Shown: positions 33,609 to 43,044, counted from the first letter of the stretch. The stretch is DNA of 64,000 bases from Pyrinomonadaceae bacterium (GCA_019186825.1 JABARP010000018.1:1-64000); one strand, 5' to 3'. Numbers and translations are program-made. Notes: generated from the sequence alone by a model not told the origin.

Positions 33609-35120
33609 TTGAGTAATTTAACAAAAGCCCTTGTAATGGTCGTCGCAATCATGTTGATCGGCGTCGGCCTTGTAGTTTGGAAAAAGAAGGTCGGCGGTCA
33701 GGCTCATCAGTCTTTCAACACGCTGACTAAGGATGAGATCGCCCTGCTTCTTTCCGACGCGGCAAAGAACAACCCCGCGATCTTGAAACGCTTCGCCGAC
33801 AATCCTGAATTGAAAAAGACGCAGCTTGACAGCTTCCGAGAGCTTCTCGCCGAGGCAAGCGAGGCCCAGGCAATAGGCCTTGCCGACCAGCAGACGAATA
33901 AGCAGGAACTCGACAGCATTGCTGCCGAGGTCATTGCGGTAAATTACGACCGCGAGATCAATAAGGACAAAGGCCCGATGCCGCCATTCGGTTTCGTTAC
34001 CGACGATCAGGTTAAAGCATACTGGGGCGAGGACGATCAGCCTGCGGTCCAGAGATCAGGTTTTGCGAGCTTTATGGATAAGCTTGGCCTCGGACACGCT
34101 GCCGACACGCGGTCGCATGCCGTTGAATTCGAGGACTTTTTGAATGCGAAGATCGACATCCTCAAGCAGGGCAACCCCGAGATGAAGGATCGTGAGATCT
34201 CTGACGAAGAGAAGCAGCAGGCGAAAGACGTGTTTGCGAAGATCCGCATCTACCGCAAAGAGTTCAATGACAAGGCAAATGCAGGCCAGCTTGACCCGGA
34301 TTTTGTCGGGAAGGTTCGCCTTCAGGTCAAGCTTCAGCAGGCTCAGTTTCTCGCACGCCTCTATGCCCAGTCCGCGAAGGACCAGCTGAATGTTACGGAT
34401 GATGAGGTAACGAAATACATTTCGGAGCATCCTGAGCTCGACCCGAAAGAAAAGCGTGCGAAGGCGGAAGAGCTGCTGACACGTGCGAAGAATGGCGAGG
34501 ATTTTGCGGCTCTTGCTGATCAGTTCAGTGAAGATCCGGGCAATAAAGGCCCCGACGGCAAGAGCAAAGGCGGCCTTTACAAAGATGTTCCGAAGGGACG
34601 TATGGTTCCGGCGTTCGAGGCCGCATCACTTGCACTTGAAGCGGGCCAGGTCGCCCCGCAGCTTGTTGAATCAGACTACGGTTTCCACATCGTAAAGCTC
34701 GAACGTAAACTCGGCATCGATCCGACCCAGAAAGGCCCGGATGGCAAGCCGGCAACGACCGAGACGTACGATGTACGCCACATTCTCATCTCGACGATGA
34801 CGAAAGATCCGGACGATCCGATGGCTCGTGAAATGCCGGTGAAGGAGTTCGTCAAGGGCAAACTTGCCGAGCAGAAGCAAAAGGATCTGATCGACAAGCT
34901 CGTTGCGAAGAACTTCGTTCAGGTGCCGGATGATTTCGATGTTCCGGAGATCACTCCCGAGCAGCTCGACCAGATGAAGAAACAACAGCAGCAGCTTCAG
35001 CAGCAGATGCAAATGCCGCAAGGCGCACCAGAAGACGGTGATGCGGCCGATCCATCGGCCAAGAAGGCGGCCCCTGCACCGAAGGCCGCACCAAAGGCTG
35101 CGGAACCGAAGAAGAAGTAG
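33609..35120 (+). CDS. Membrane-anchored peptidyl-prolyl isomerase/foldase (PpiC-type)
   Basis: 503 residues from TTG 33609, with GAGAGG about 10 bases before. An N-terminal membrane anchor (about 6-25) leads into a long Lys/Glu/Gln-rich helical chaperone region (35-260). A PpiC/parvulin domain follows at about 275-370 (ELLTRAKNGEDFAALADQFS, GGLYKDVPKGRMVPAFEAAS, DYGFHIVKLERK), then a partial second domain from YDVRHILIS and a Gln/Ala/Pro/Lys-rich tail. It resembles SurA/PpiD and would fold exported proteins in the periplasm. The MBL gene starts 4 bases after its stop. Confidence 0.88.
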   Translation: MSNLTKALVMVVAIMLIGVGLVVWKKKVGGQAHQSFNTLTKDEIALLLSDAAKNNPAILKRFADNPELKKTQLDSFRELLAEASEAQAIGLADQQTNKQELDSIAAEVIAVNYDREINKDKGPMPPFGFVTDDQVKAYWGEDDQPAVQRSGFASFMDKLGLGHAADTRSHAVEFEDFLNAKIDILKQGNPEMKDREISDEEKQQAKDVFAKIRIYRKEFNDKANAGQLDPDFVGKVRLQVKLQQAQFLARLYAQSAKDQLNVTDDEVTKYISEHPELDPKEKRAKAEELLTRAKNGEDFAALADQFSEDPGNKGPDGKSKGGLYKDVPKGRMVPAFEAASLALEAGQVAPQLVESDYGFHIVKLERKLGIDPTQKGPDGKPATTETYDVRHILISTMTKDPDDPMAREMPVKEFVKGKLAEQKQKDLIDKLVAKNFVQVPDDFDVPEITPEQLDQMKKQQQQLQQQMQMPQGAPEDGDAADPSAKKAAPAPKAAPKAAEPKKK

Positions 35121-35124
35121 CACG

Positions 35125-35964
35125 ATGCTGTTTGGGGATCATCGTATCGAGATCATTCCCGATACGCGGTTCAAACTTGATGGAGGGGCGATGTTCGGCG
35201 TCGTCCCTCGCGTCATTTGGGAGCGTGTTTGCCCGCCGGACGAGAAGAATCGTATCGCGATGAATATGAATTGCGTATTCATCGAAACCGCAACGGAAAA
35301 GATACTGATCGAGACTGGCATCGGTGAAAAGTGGTCCGCGAAACACGTGGGCATGTACGGCATCGAACGCGAACGCCCTTTTACGGATTCGCTTCGTGCG
35401 ATCGCGGGATGCGGGCCTGAGGACATCACGATCGTCATAAACACGCATCTGCATTTCGATCACGCGGGCGGCAATACGATACTCGACGCCGACGGTAACG
35501 CGGTGCCACAGTTCCCGAATGCACGCTATCTTGTCTCGGCAAGCGAGCTTGCTCACGCGGACTCGCCGCACGAACGCGACCGTGCAAGTTACCTGCCCGA
35601 CAACTGGCAACCGATGCGTGAGAGCGGCCAGCTCGAGGCGATGCCGGACCGATACGAAATCGAGGGCATTACCGTGATGACAGAACCCGGACACTCCGAG
35701 ACGATGCAGACCTGGCGGCTCGATTCCGGTGGAAAGACGCTCTACGGTTTTGCCGACCTCGTCCCGATGAAGCATCACGTCCCGCTTCCCTTTATCGCCG
35801 GTTACGATCTTTATCCTGTGGAGACGCTCGAGTTCAAAAAACGCGTCCTGCTGCAGGCAGTAAATGAAGGCTGGTACTGCCTCTTTTATCACGATGTCGA
35901 TACGCCGCTTTGCCGTTTGACAGAAAGAGACGGTAAATTAGTTGCCGAGCCGAGCGTTGACTAG
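35125..35964 (+). CDS. MBL-fold metallo-hydrolase
   Basis: 279 residues from ATG 35125. The metal-binding signature is INTHLHFDHAGGN (HxHxDH), with further ligands in MTEPGHSETMQTW and the aspartate in LYGFADLVPMKHH, ending CLFYHDVDTPLCRL. It belongs to the broad beta-lactamase-fold hydrolases (glyoxalase II-, lactonase- or arylsulfatase-like), and the substrate cannot be named. It sits 4 bases after the foldase gene. An upstream in-frame extension lies entirely inside that gene and is not real. Confidence 0.88.
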   Translation: MLFGDHRIEIIPDTRFKLDGGAMFGVVPRVIWERVCPPDEKNRIAMNMNCVFIETATEKILIETGIGEKWSAKHVGMYGIERERPFTDSLRAIAGCGPEDITIVINTHLHFDHAGGNTILDADGNAVPQFPNARYLVSASELAHADSPHERDRASYLPDNWQPMRESGQLEAMPDRYEIEGITVMTEPGHSETMQTWRLDSGGKTLYGFADLVPMKHHVPLPFIAGYDLYPVETLEFKKRVLLQAVNEGWYCLFYHDVDTPLCRLTERDGKLVAEPSVD

Positions 35965-35984
35965 ACCAAGGAGCTATTTCCCTT

Positions 35985-36482
35985 ATGAAACGAACGATAT
36001 TTCTAACGAGTATTTTCTGCCTGTTATTTTCGGTGCAGATGGCTATCGGGCAGACGCAAAAGGACAAGGATAGGGCTGCATTCATCAATAACACGCGGCT
36101 ACTGTCTGAAAAGCCATTTGATGAGCACGCTCCGGCGGCGCGTGTCTGGAATCTAAAGTACCTGACCGATACCGACGAGGTCACGGTTTCGGTCTGCACA
36201 GGACTGCTCGATCTTGTGCCGGAGAAGAAGAACAAGTTCAAGGGCGAGCTATTCGGACAGCTGATGTATGAGATCGGAGTATTCAAGCTGAAGAATCCTG
36301 ACCGAAAGGATGACGAGGCTGCGGCGAATCTCGCCGGACTCGAGGGTATGCTCCGAACCTATGAGAATATGTTGGCCCAAAATCCGAAAGCGAAAAATGC
36401 AGAGCTCGATGCGATGGTCGCTAAGCGTGACAAGGGCGAGCTGAAATCGGTCGTGGACGGGATCGATTGCGGCAAGAAATAA
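35985..36482 (+). CDS. Secreted protein of unknown function
   Basis: 165 residues with a signal peptide (MKRTIFLTSIFCLLFSVQMAIGQ). The mature part is helical and charged (AAANLAGLEGMLRTYENMLAQ; AELDAMVAKRDKGELKSVV) with a single pair of cysteines (SVCTGLL and DGIDCGKK). No family recognised. It follows the MBL gene after 20 bases and may be part of the same transcript. The next 134 bases (36483-36616) contain no gene and only short imperfect palindromes. Confidence 0.7.
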   Translation: MKRTIFLTSIFCLLFSVQMAIGQTQKDKDRAAFINNTRLLSEKPFDEHAPAARVWNLKYLTDTDEVTVSVCTGLLDLVPEKKNKFKGELFGQLMYEIGVFKLKNPDRKDDEAAANLAGLEGMLRTYENMLAQNPKAKNAELDAMVAKRDKGELKSVVDGIDCGKK

Positions 36483-36616
36483 GGATCTCGATAAGAATAG
36501 CTAGCGGACATCGTAAGAAGGCGTGCTCGTGCGCCTGAAACCGCGAAGCCCGTGGGGTGGACGGAGCCCGCAACAAAATGGGACCGGAATACGCCCGTCC
36601 TATCACTTTTGTCTAA

Positions 36617-37495
36617 ATGGAAAACATTAAAATCGGAATAATCGGCGGCTCGGGACTTTATCAAATGCCCGAGCTTCAAAACGTAAGAGAGCAGGCGGTC
36701 GAGACGCCGTTCGGGAACCCCTCGGATGCGTTCATTATTGGCGAACTGGATGGTGTGACGGTCGCGTTCCTGCCGCGTCACGGACGCGGGCATAAATTGA
36801 CGCCGAGCGAACTTCCCTTTCGGGCAAACATCTATGCGATGAAGCTGCTCGGAGTCGAATACATTCTGTCGGTGTCGGCGGTCGGCAGCCTGCAGGAGAA
36901 ATACGCACCGACGGATTTCGTCATTCCGGATCAGTTCTTTGACCGTACGCGTGCACGCGCGCACGAATCGACATTCTTCGGTGAAGGCATCGTCGGGCAC
37001 GTTACATTCGCTCATCCGGTCTGCAGCGAGCTTGGCGACATTCTCGAAGGATCTTGCCGGAATGCCGGCGTAAATACGCACCGTGGCGGCACTTATGTTT
37101 GTATGGAAGGCCCTGCGTTCTCGACCAAAGCCGAATCGAACGTGTATCGGCAATGGGGAATGGACATTATAGGAATGACCAATCTGCAGGAAGCGAAACT
37201 CGCGCGCGAAGCCGAGATCGCGTACGCGACGCTCGCTCTTGTTACCGATTACGATTGCTGGCACGAGGGCCACGACGACGTCACCGTCAATATGGTCGTC
37301 GAATATCTGAATAAGAACGTTCGAAATGCCCAAATCGTCCTAAAGGACGCTGTCCGCAAGGTCGCCGACAAGAAAACACCGAATCAATACGCCGACGCGA
37401 TCAAGAACGCGATCTTCACCGCCCCGGCAAATTGGCCCGCTGCGACGGCAAAGAAACTCGACGCGATCATCGGGAAGTACGCCAATCGAGCCTAG
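36617..37495 (+). CDS. mtnP: S-methyl-5'-thioadenosine phosphorylase
   Basis: Phosphorolyses methylthioadenosine from polyamine synthesis to adenine and methylthioribose-1-phosphate, entering methionine salvage. 292 residues: [13 protein letters not shown] (phosphate loop), [53 protein letters not shown] and the purine-binding [20 protein letters not shown] with [15 protein letters not shown]. The length fits the family. Purine nucleoside phosphorylase activity is the alternative, but the DYDCWH region favours the MTA enzyme. Confidence 0.94.
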   Translation: MENIKIGIIGGSGLYQMPELQNVREQAVETPFGNPSDAFIIGELDGVTVAFLPRHGRGHKLTPSELPFRANIYAMKLLGVEYILSVSAVGSLQEKYAPTDFVIPDQFFDRTRARAHESTFFGEGIVGHVTFAHPVCSELGDILEGSCRNAGVNTHRGGTYVCMEGPAFSTKAESNVYRQWGMDIIGMTNLQEAKLAREAEIAYATLALVTDYDCWHEGHDDVTVNMVVEYLNKNVRNAQIVLKDAVRKVADKKTPNQYADAIKNAIFTAPANWPAATAKKLDAIIGKYANRA

Positions 37496-37521
37496 ATGGT
37501 GCAGAGGCTATCGCCTATTTT

Positions 37522-37540
37522 AGCTTCGCTCGGCGAAGCT
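37522..37540. repeat. 8-bp perfect hairpin in a repeat-like spacer
   Basis: AGCTTCGC (37522-37529), loop TCG, GCGAAGCT (37533-37540). The flanking AGCTTCCCCG (37537-37546) and GCGACAG motifs reappear in the repeat patch near 57.28 kb, so this looks like a fragment of the same dispersed repeat. Confidence 0.5.
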
Positions 37541-37599
37541 TCCCCGAAGCGACAGTTTGGGCGAACGGTTTGGTGAATCAAAACATCAATATGTTAGGT

Positions 37600-38070
37600 A
37601 TGAGAACCATTTTTTCGGCTGCTTTTCTGCTTCTTCTCCTATTCACTATTTCAGCCTCGGCCCAGCGGAATCCTGTGCCGGCGATCCAGCGCGACCCGGT
37701 GATGGAGGCTGATGCGAAGCATAATCTCGATGTCGCGAAACAGGCCTTTACGCCGTTAAAGCAGGCTTATAAGCAGGTCCTGCTGCGGTTTGACGAGACT
37801 TTTGCGGCATATCCTGATTTCTCGAAGATGGACGAGTTTCTATACATCGCGGGAATGAGCAGTTTCTATCTCTCGGAAAATAAAGGCAAACAGAAGATCG
37901 ACCCCAAGAATAAACGCGACCTCGAACGTTTTGGCCACGATAGGCTTGTGACCGATGCCAAGGCATTCCTCTCGATGCTCGTAGATAAGTATCCGCAGAG
38001 TAAATTCGTCGAGGATGCTCAAAAGGGCCTCAAAGAGATCGAGGCGAGTGAAGCCAAAACCTCGCAGTAA
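37600..38070 (+). CDS. Secreted BamD/TPR-like protein
   Basis: 156 residues from ATG 37600 (ATG 37591 equally possible). A signal peptide (MRTIFSAAFLLLLLFTISASAQ) precedes helical pairs: KHNLDVAKQAFTPLKQAYKQV, DEFLYIAGMSSFYLSENKGK, LVTDAKAFLSMLVDKYPQSK followed by FVEDAQKGLKEIE. The YPQSKFVEDA segment is typical of BamD/YfiO-type TPRs, but it is shorter than true BamD, so an outer-membrane assembly role is only a possibility. The reading frame runs back into mtnP, but nothing supports a start there. Confidence 0.7.
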   Translation: MRTIFSAAFLLLLLFTISASAQRNPVPAIQRDPVMEADAKHNLDVAKQAFTPLKQAYKQVLLRFDETFAAYPDFSKMDEFLYIAGMSSFYLSENKGKQKIDPKNKRDLERFGHDRLVTDAKAFLSMLVDKYPQSKFVEDAQKGLKEIEASEAKTSQ

Positions 38071-38171
38071 ACTTCCCCAAAAACTGCCTCAACAAATCGC
38101 GAAAGTCGCATTTCGCGTGTAGAATAGTGTCTTCGATATAAATACTTCTTTTTTCGGAGCACATTTTTTAG

Positions 38172-39107
38172 ATGAGTTTAACAGTTGTTGGTTCGGTGGC
38201 CTTTGACGCGCTTGAGACGCCTTTTGGCAAGCGGGACAAGATACTTGGCGGTGCGGCGACGCATTTCGGCCTTTCGGCGAGCTTTTTTACGGATGTGAAC
38301 GCGGTCGGCGTCGTCGGGGGTGATTTCACGGATGCGGAATGGGATCTGTTCCGTCGGCACAGCATAAATACGGACGATATTCAGGTCGTAGCGGACGGCA
38401 AAACGTTCTTCTGGCGTGGAAAATACGAGTACGATATGAATGTCGCTCACACGCTCGACACGCAGCTGAATGTGTTCGAGACATTCGAGCCGAAGCTCAG
38501 CGAGAATTCGAGCACGGCGGACTTCCTCTTCCTCGCAAATATCCTTCCAGCGTTGCAAAAGCAGGTCCGTGAGCAGTGCGGGCGTGCAAAGTTCGTCGCG
38601 ATGGACACGATGAACTTTTGGATCACTTCGATGAAGGACGCTCTTCTTGAAACGATAAAGGTCGTCGATTGTATGATCATCAACGACGCAGAAGCTCGAC
38701 AGCTAACCGAAGAGCCGAACATCCACAAGGCCGCGAAGGCCTTGCTCGCTCTCGGGCTGAAGGCTCTCGTTATAAAACGCGGCGAATACGGCGCAACGCT
38801 CTTTACTGAAGAAGGCTATTTCTCAACGCCCGCGTATCCGCTTGAGAGCGTATTTGACCCGACCGGCGCGGGTGACACGTTCGCCGGCGGCTTTATGGGC
38901 TACATCTCCGCACAGAACGAACTTAATGATGCGGTACTTCGCCGTGCGATGGTGTACGGCTCGGTGATGGCGTCCTTCAACGTCGAAAAATTCGGCACGG
39001 AACGCGTCGATGCTCTCACTTACCCTGAGATCAACGAACGATTCAAGGCGTTCAAGACGATGACGGATTTCGACGATATTCCTTTTGAAAAGGCAGTCTC
39101 TGCCTAG
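38172..39107 (+). CDS. PfkB-family sugar/nucleoside kinase
   Basis: 311-residue ribokinase-fold kinase. N-terminal GSVAFDALETPFGKRDKILG GAATHF is the substrate-binding GG region; the C-terminal PfkB signature is SVFDPTGAGDTFAGGFMGYI with the catalytic aspartate (about residue 238). It ends with ASFNVEKFGTERVDALT. Substrate could be a sugar, adenosine or another alcohol; context does not decide it. It is first in a tight run with a membrane protein, fabI and a LOG gene. Confidence 0.9.
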   Translation: MSLTVVGSVAFDALETPFGKRDKILGGAATHFGLSASFFTDVNAVGVVGGDFTDAEWDLFRRHSINTDDIQVVADGKTFFWRGKYEYDMNVAHTLDTQLNVFETFEPKLSENSSTADFLFLANILPALQKQVREQCGRAKFVAMDTMNFWITSMKDALLETIKVVDCMIINDAEARQLTEEPNIHKAAKALLALGLKALVIKRGEYGATLFTEEGYFSTPAYPLESVFDPTGAGDTFAGGFMGYISAQNELNDAVLRRAMVYGSVMASFNVEKFGTERVDALTYPEINERFKAFKTMTDFDDIPFEKAVSA

Positions 39108-39127
39108 AAGTTTGAACGCACCTTACG

Positions 39128-39886
39128 ATGGCGAAACCGGCCGACAATCCATTTTCGAGGCTCGAAAGGCCGCGAACGAACTGGCCGTTCGTCATCGTCG
39201 GCGTCGTGCTTGCATTGATCCTGGCCGTCGGCATCGTCTTAAGCCTTCGAGAAGCGAATTGGCTCTTGACGCTGCTCTTTGCGGCCTCGCTCGGCGTGTT
39301 CGCGATGATCGCGTTGCTGCACATCGCGTCGGAGCGGCGTCTCGCGGCGATTGATGACAGGCGATTCGTCAGTTGGAATACGGCGGCAACTGAGGTTCAG
39401 CGTCAGAGCGTGAATGTCGAGGTCCGTGAATTGGCTCGGCTCCTTGAGGTGGACGATGATCAGCTTACGGACCTACTGTCGGCGTTCATAGTTGCCGAGG
39501 ATCTCGCGCTTCGGCAGATACAGCAGGAAGAGAGCCTGCCGCTGATGCGTCACGTAAGCATCGGCGGAGCGAGCTTTGACGGCATACTTGTCGATCAGGA
39601 CCTGATCACGTGCATCGAGGTCGCCTTTCTCGTGCGGCCTGACCTTAGGCCTGAGCGGACAGCGGCGATAATGAAAAAGATCGCTACCGCTAAGCACGGC
39701 CTTCACGCGATGAAGAGCCGCCTTCGCCTGCGGCTGATGATCGTACTCGTAACGCAGTTGACAGAGAACGAAATGATAACGCTCAGAAACGTTCTTAAGG
39801 CTCAGCGTTTTAACGACACACCGGTCGATGTCGATATCAGAATGCTCGATTTTGAGCTGCTGCAGAAGCTCTACGTGAGCGAGTAG
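39128..39886 (+). CDS. Unrecognised membrane protein
   Basis: 252 residues with two adjacent N-terminal membrane helices (about 19-41 and 46-66) and a cytoplasmic remainder. The latter begins RQSVNVEVRELARLLEVDDD and ends in mixed alpha/beta HVSIGGASFDGILVDQDLIT, CIEVAFLVRPDLR, RLRLMIVLVTQLTENEMITL. The latter part recalls nuclease-like or restriction-endonuclease-like folds but I cannot confirm catalytic residues. It lies 20 bases after the kinase and 14 before fabI. Confidence 0.7.
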   Translation: MAKPADNPFSRLERPRTNWPFVIVGVVLALILAVGIVLSLREANWLLTLLFAASLGVFAMIALLHIASERRLAAIDDRRFVSWNTAATEVQRQSVNVEVRELARLLEVDDDQLTDLLSAFIVAEDLALRQIQQEESLPLMRHVSIGGASFDGILVDQDLITCIEVAFLVRPDLRPERTAAIMKKIATAKHGLHAMKSRLRLRLMIVLVTQLTENEMITLRNVLKAQRFNDTPVDVDIRMLDFELLQKLYVSE

Positions 39887-39900
39887 AATTGGAGAATTTT

Positions 39901-40665
39901 ATGCTGCTTGAGAATAAAGTTGGAATGATCTTCGGCGTCGCGAACAAACGCTCGATCGCGTGGGCGTGTGCGGCGGCTTGTGCTGAACAAGGCGCGAAAA
40001 TGGCATTTACCTTTCAGGCCGAACGCCTAAAGGAATCCGTCGATGAGCTCGCCGGTTCGCTCAACGATTCGCTCGTAGTGCCTTGCGACGTAAGCGATCA
40101 GGCGCAGGTCGATGCCGCCTTCGACGCCGTCAAGGCAAAATACGGCAAACTCGATTTTCTGATCCATTCGATCGCATTCGCACCGAAGGAAGCTCTCGAG
40201 GGCGAGTTTGTCACGACGACGCGCGAGGCTTTTCGCACCGCTCTTGAAGTGAGCGCATTCTCGCTAACGCAGGTTGCGCTTGCAGCATCGCCGTTGATGA
40301 CCGACGGCGGCAGCATCGTTACGATGAGCTATTACGGCGCTGAAAAGGTCGTGATGAATTACAACGTTATGGGCGTCGCAAAAGCCGCACTCGAGTCCTC
40401 GACCCGATACCTTGCTGCCGATCTCGGCAAGAACAATATTCGCGTAAACGCGATCTCCGCCGGCCCGATCAATACGCTTTCGGCCCGCGGTGTTCGTGGA
40501 ATGGGTTCGCTCCTCAGCTACGTAGGCGAGCGTTCGCCGCTGAAGCGGAACGTAACGGCGGCCGAGGTCGGTTCGACGGCGATGTTCCTCGTTAGCGACC
40601 TTTCGAGCGGCATCACGGGCGAGACGATCTACGTTGATTGCGGATATAACATTATGGGTGTGTGA
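39901..40665 (+). CDS. fabI: Enoyl-[acyl-carrier-protein] reductase (NADH)
   Basis: Final reductive step of fatty-acid elongation. 254 residues from ATG 39901 (MLLENKVGMIFGVANKRSIAWACAAA, the FabI variant of the Rossmann loop). The catalytic Y-x6-K pair is visible as SYYGAEKVVMNYNVMGVAKAALE, and RVNAISAGPINTLSARGV follows; HSIAFAPKEALEGEF also fits FabI. It is triclosan-type FabI rather than FabK or FabV. A TTG four codons upstream is less likely. LOG-family gene follows after 9 bases. Confidence 0.95.
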   Translation: MLLENKVGMIFGVANKRSIAWACAAACAEQGAKMAFTFQAERLKESVDELAGSLNDSLVVPCDVSDQAQVDAAFDAVKAKYGKLDFLIHSIAFAPKEALEGEFVTTTREAFRTALEVSAFSLTQVALAASPLMTDGGSIVTMSYYGAEKVVMNYNVMGVAKAALESSTRYLAADLGKNNIRVNAISAGPINTLSARGVRGMGSLLSYVGERSPLKRNVTAAEVGSTAMFLVSDLSSGITGETIYVDCGYNIMGV

Positions 40666-40674
40666 ATTTTCTAA

Positions 40675-41505
40675 ATGGCAGATACAAAAGCAAAGAAAGG
40701 CGGCAGGCCGCGAACCAACCGAAAGATCAACCCCGAACCGGAAACCGTTGCCGAGGCCATCAAGCAGAACGAAGAGCAAGGCTATTGGCGGCTGACGGAC
40801 GACGAAGTTCTGCTTCGATCGCCCGAGCCCGATGACGATTATAAGACTTCAGATTCATGGCGCGTGCTCCGCATCGCGAGCGAATTCGTAAGCGGCTTTG
40901 ACGACCTTGCGACCGTTACGAGAGGCGTTTCGATATTCGGTTCAGCCCGCACGAAACCAACTGACGAGTATTACAAACTCGCTCGTGAGACGGGCCGTCT
41001 TTTGGGCGAAGCGGGCTTTGACGTGATCACCGGCGGCGGCCCCGGAATAATGGAGGCCGGCAACCGCGGTGCAATGGATGCAGGCGGTACGTCGATCGGC
41101 TGCAACATCGAGCTTCCGATGGAGCAGGAGCCGAACCCGTATCAGACGCGGTCCTTAAGCTTCAAATACTTCTTCGTCCGCAAGACGATGTTTATCAAAT
41201 ATAGCAACGCTTATGTTATCTTTCCGGGCGGATTCGGAACGATGGATGAGCTTTTTGAACCGCTGACACTCATCCAGACGCGAAAGATCAGGAACTTCCC
41301 CGTCGTTCTTTTTGGCTCGCAGTATTGGCGCGGGCTTCTTCAGTGGCTAACCTCGACGATGCTCAACGAGAAGATGATCAACCCGGACGACCTTGGCTTG
41401 ATGTATCTGACCGATTCGCCTAAGGACACCGTCGATTTCATCATTGAGACCTGCGAGGCGTCCAACAACGGGAACGGAAACGGTAGTAACGGCAAAAAGG
41501 GCTAA
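40675..41505 (+). CDS. LOG-family Rossmann-fold protein (TIGR00730-like)
   Basis: 276 residues with GVSIFGSARTKPTDEYYKLA, the nucleotide-binding GGGPGIMEAGNRGA and the signature PGGFGTMDELFEPLTLIQT. The family includes cytokinin riboside 5'-monophosphate phosphoribohydrolases (LOG) and nucleotide 5'-monophosphate nucleosidases such as PpnN. The basic N-terminal extension (KKGGRPRTNRK) and the Asn/Gly-rich C terminus are unusual additions. Its last four bases overlap the convergent cutA stop. Confidence 0.88.
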   Translation: MADTKAKKGGRPRTNRKINPEPETVAEAIKQNEEQGYWRLTDDEVLLRSPEPDDDYKTSDSWRVLRIASEFVSGFDDLATVTRGVSIFGSARTKPTDEYYKLARETGRLLGEAGFDVITGGGPGIMEAGNRGAMDAGGTSIGCNIELPMEQEPNPYQTRSLSFKYFFVRKTMFIKYSNAYVIFPGGFGTMDELFEPLTLIQTRKIRNFPVVLFGSQYWRGLLQWLTSTMLNEKMINPDDLGLMYLTDSPKDTVDFIIETCEASNNGNGNGSNGKKG

Positions 41506-41819
41506 ACAGCAACTTGCTCAGTAAGCCAAGCTCCATACTCGGGAGCGATCTTCGAAGCCTCGACGGCGATCACCTCGGGCACTTCGTACGGATGGTGTGT
41601 GTGGATAAAAGCCGCGAGGCTGTCCCATTTGTCTTGGGTGGTCTTTATGAGAAGGAGATGTTCCGTCTCCCGCTGGATCTCACCCTCCCAGCGATAGACA
41701 GACGTCATTGGCGGCAAGATCTGAACGCACGCGGCGAGCTTCGCTTCGACCAGAGCGGAAGCAAGCCTTTCGCCTGCTTCTCGCTCTGAGACGGTCGTCA
41801 TCACGACAATTGCGTTCAT
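41502..41819 (-). CDS. cutA: Divalent-cation tolerance protein CutA
   Basis: 105-residue trimeric ferredoxin-like-fold protein. VVMTTVSEREAGERLASALV, AKLAACVQILPPMTSVYRWEG and the C-terminal HPYEVPEVIAVEASK are classic CutA. The family is linked to copper tolerance, though its molecular role is still debated. It follows the acyl-CoA dehydrogenase gene by 10 bases on the minus strand. Confidence 0.94.
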   Translation of the reverse strand: MNAIVVMTTVSEREAGERLASALVEAKLAACVQILPPMTSVYRWEGEIQRETEHLLLIKTTQDKWDSLAAFIHTHHPYEVPEVIAVEASKIAPEYGAWLTEQVAV

Positions 41820-41829
41820 TAGGTGGTTC

Positions 41830-43044
41830 TTAAGCCGAGGCCGCGGCCTTGTACGGCGGCAGCGTCATCCGGGCCTGCTTCTCTTTTTTGAGGCCGAGTG
41901 CCCAGTCTGCCTGCATCAGCGTGTGTATGTCCCGCGTTCCTTCGTAGATCACCGCAGCCTTGCAGTTTCGCAGGTAACGCTCAACCGGATAATCGTTCGT
42001 ATAGCCGTTGGCACCATGAACCTCGATCGCCATCGAAGCGGCCTTTTCGCTGCGGGTGGTCGCCTGCCATTTCGCCATCGAGGCAGCCTTTCCTGAGGGC
42101 TTGCCGGCGTTCTTCAAGTATCCGCATTTCAGCCAAAGCAGGTGGGACATTTCGTAGTCGGCCTCCATATTGGCGATCTTTTGTTTGACGAGCTGGAAAT
42201 TCGCGATCTTCTGGCCCTGTACCTCGCGGGTGTTCGCATAGGCGATCGACGCATCGCGCGACGCACGTATGACGCCGGTGGCACCGCTTGCGACCGTATA
42301 GCGGCCGTTCTCAAGAGCGAACATCGCGATCTTGAAGCCTTCGCCTTCTTTGCCGAGCATATTCGCCTGCGACACTCGCACATCCTGCAGTGAAAAATAT
42401 CCCGTATTTCCCGCACGAATACCGAGTTTGCCGTGGATCGTACCGCTTGAAAAGCCCGGCATCGAACGCTCGACGATAAAGCACGAAAGTCCGCTGTGGT
42501 CACGAACCTTTTGCTTTTCAGGGTCCGTCCAGCAGAAGAAAAGGAAATTGTCAGCGAGGTCGGCGAGCGAGATCCACATCTTCTCGCCGTTTAGGATCCA
42601 ATCGTCGCCATCGCGGCGAGCGGTCGAGCGCATACCGATGACGTCGCTACCTGCGTTCGGCTCCGTCAGGCCGAAGGTCGCAAGCTTTTCGCCTTTTGCC
42701 TGCGGAACGAGATATTTCTGCTTCTGCTCCTCGGTACCCCAGGAATAAAGGGTCAGACTGTTAAGCCCGACGTGTACGCTCATCGCAACGCGAAGGAATG
42801 TGTCGCACGCTTCGAGTTCTTCGCAGACGAGGCCAAGCGAGACATAATCAAAGCCCGCACCGCCGTATTCCTCGGGGATACAGACGCCCATAAGCCCGAG
42901 TTCCTTCATTTTCTCGAATACTTTTGGTTCGTAGTGAGCCTTTTCATCCCATTCTTTAATGAACGGTTCTACCTCGCCCGCACAGAATTCTCGGACGGTC
43001 TTTTGTAATGCCAGGTGGTCTTCGGTAAGTTCAAGATCGATCAC
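41830..43044 (-). CDS. Acyl-CoA dehydrogenase, glutaryl-CoA-dehydrogenase-like
   Basis: 404 residues from GTG 43044 (VIDLELTEDHLALQKTVREF), chosen because sequence upstream lacks family similarity and runs into the divergent moeA. It has KLATFGLTEPNAGSDVIGMR, FSLQDVRVSQANMLGKEGEGF, VHGANGYTNDYPVERYLRNC and the catalytic YEGTRDIHTLMQADWALG. The EGTxDIH variant is that of glutaryl-CoA dehydrogenases rather than EGTSEIQ. It could equally be a medium-chain relative. Precedes cutA in the same transcript; GAGGAAG lies upstream of the start. Confidence 0.86.
   Translation of the reverse strand: MIDLELTEDHLALQKTVREFCAGEVEPFIKEWDEKAHYEPKVFEKMKELGLMGVCIPEEYGGAGFDYVSLGLVCEELEACDTFLRVAMSVHVGLNSLTLYSWGTEEQKQKYLVPQAKGEKLATFGLTEPNAGSDVIGMRSTARRDGDDWILNGEKMWISLADLADNFLFFCWTDPEKQKVRDHSGLSCFIVERSMPGFSSGTIHGKLGIRAGNTGYFSLQDVRVSQANMLGKEGEGFKIAMFALENGRYTVASGATGVIRASRDASIAYANTREVQGQKIANFQLVKQKIANMEADYEMSHLLWLKCGYLKNAGKPSGKAASMAKWQATTRSEKAASMAIEVHGANGYTNDYPVERYLRNCKAAVIYEGTRDIHTLMQADWALGLKKEKQARMTLPPYKAAASA

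Noticed and set aside
34951..35892. 313-codon minus-strand frame over the foldase/MBL boundary
   Set aside because: Crosses two well-supported plus-strand genes and contains no recognisable domain.
36359..37333. 324-codon minus-strand frame over mtnP
   Set aside because: Antisense to mtnP, which shows all phosphorylase motifs.
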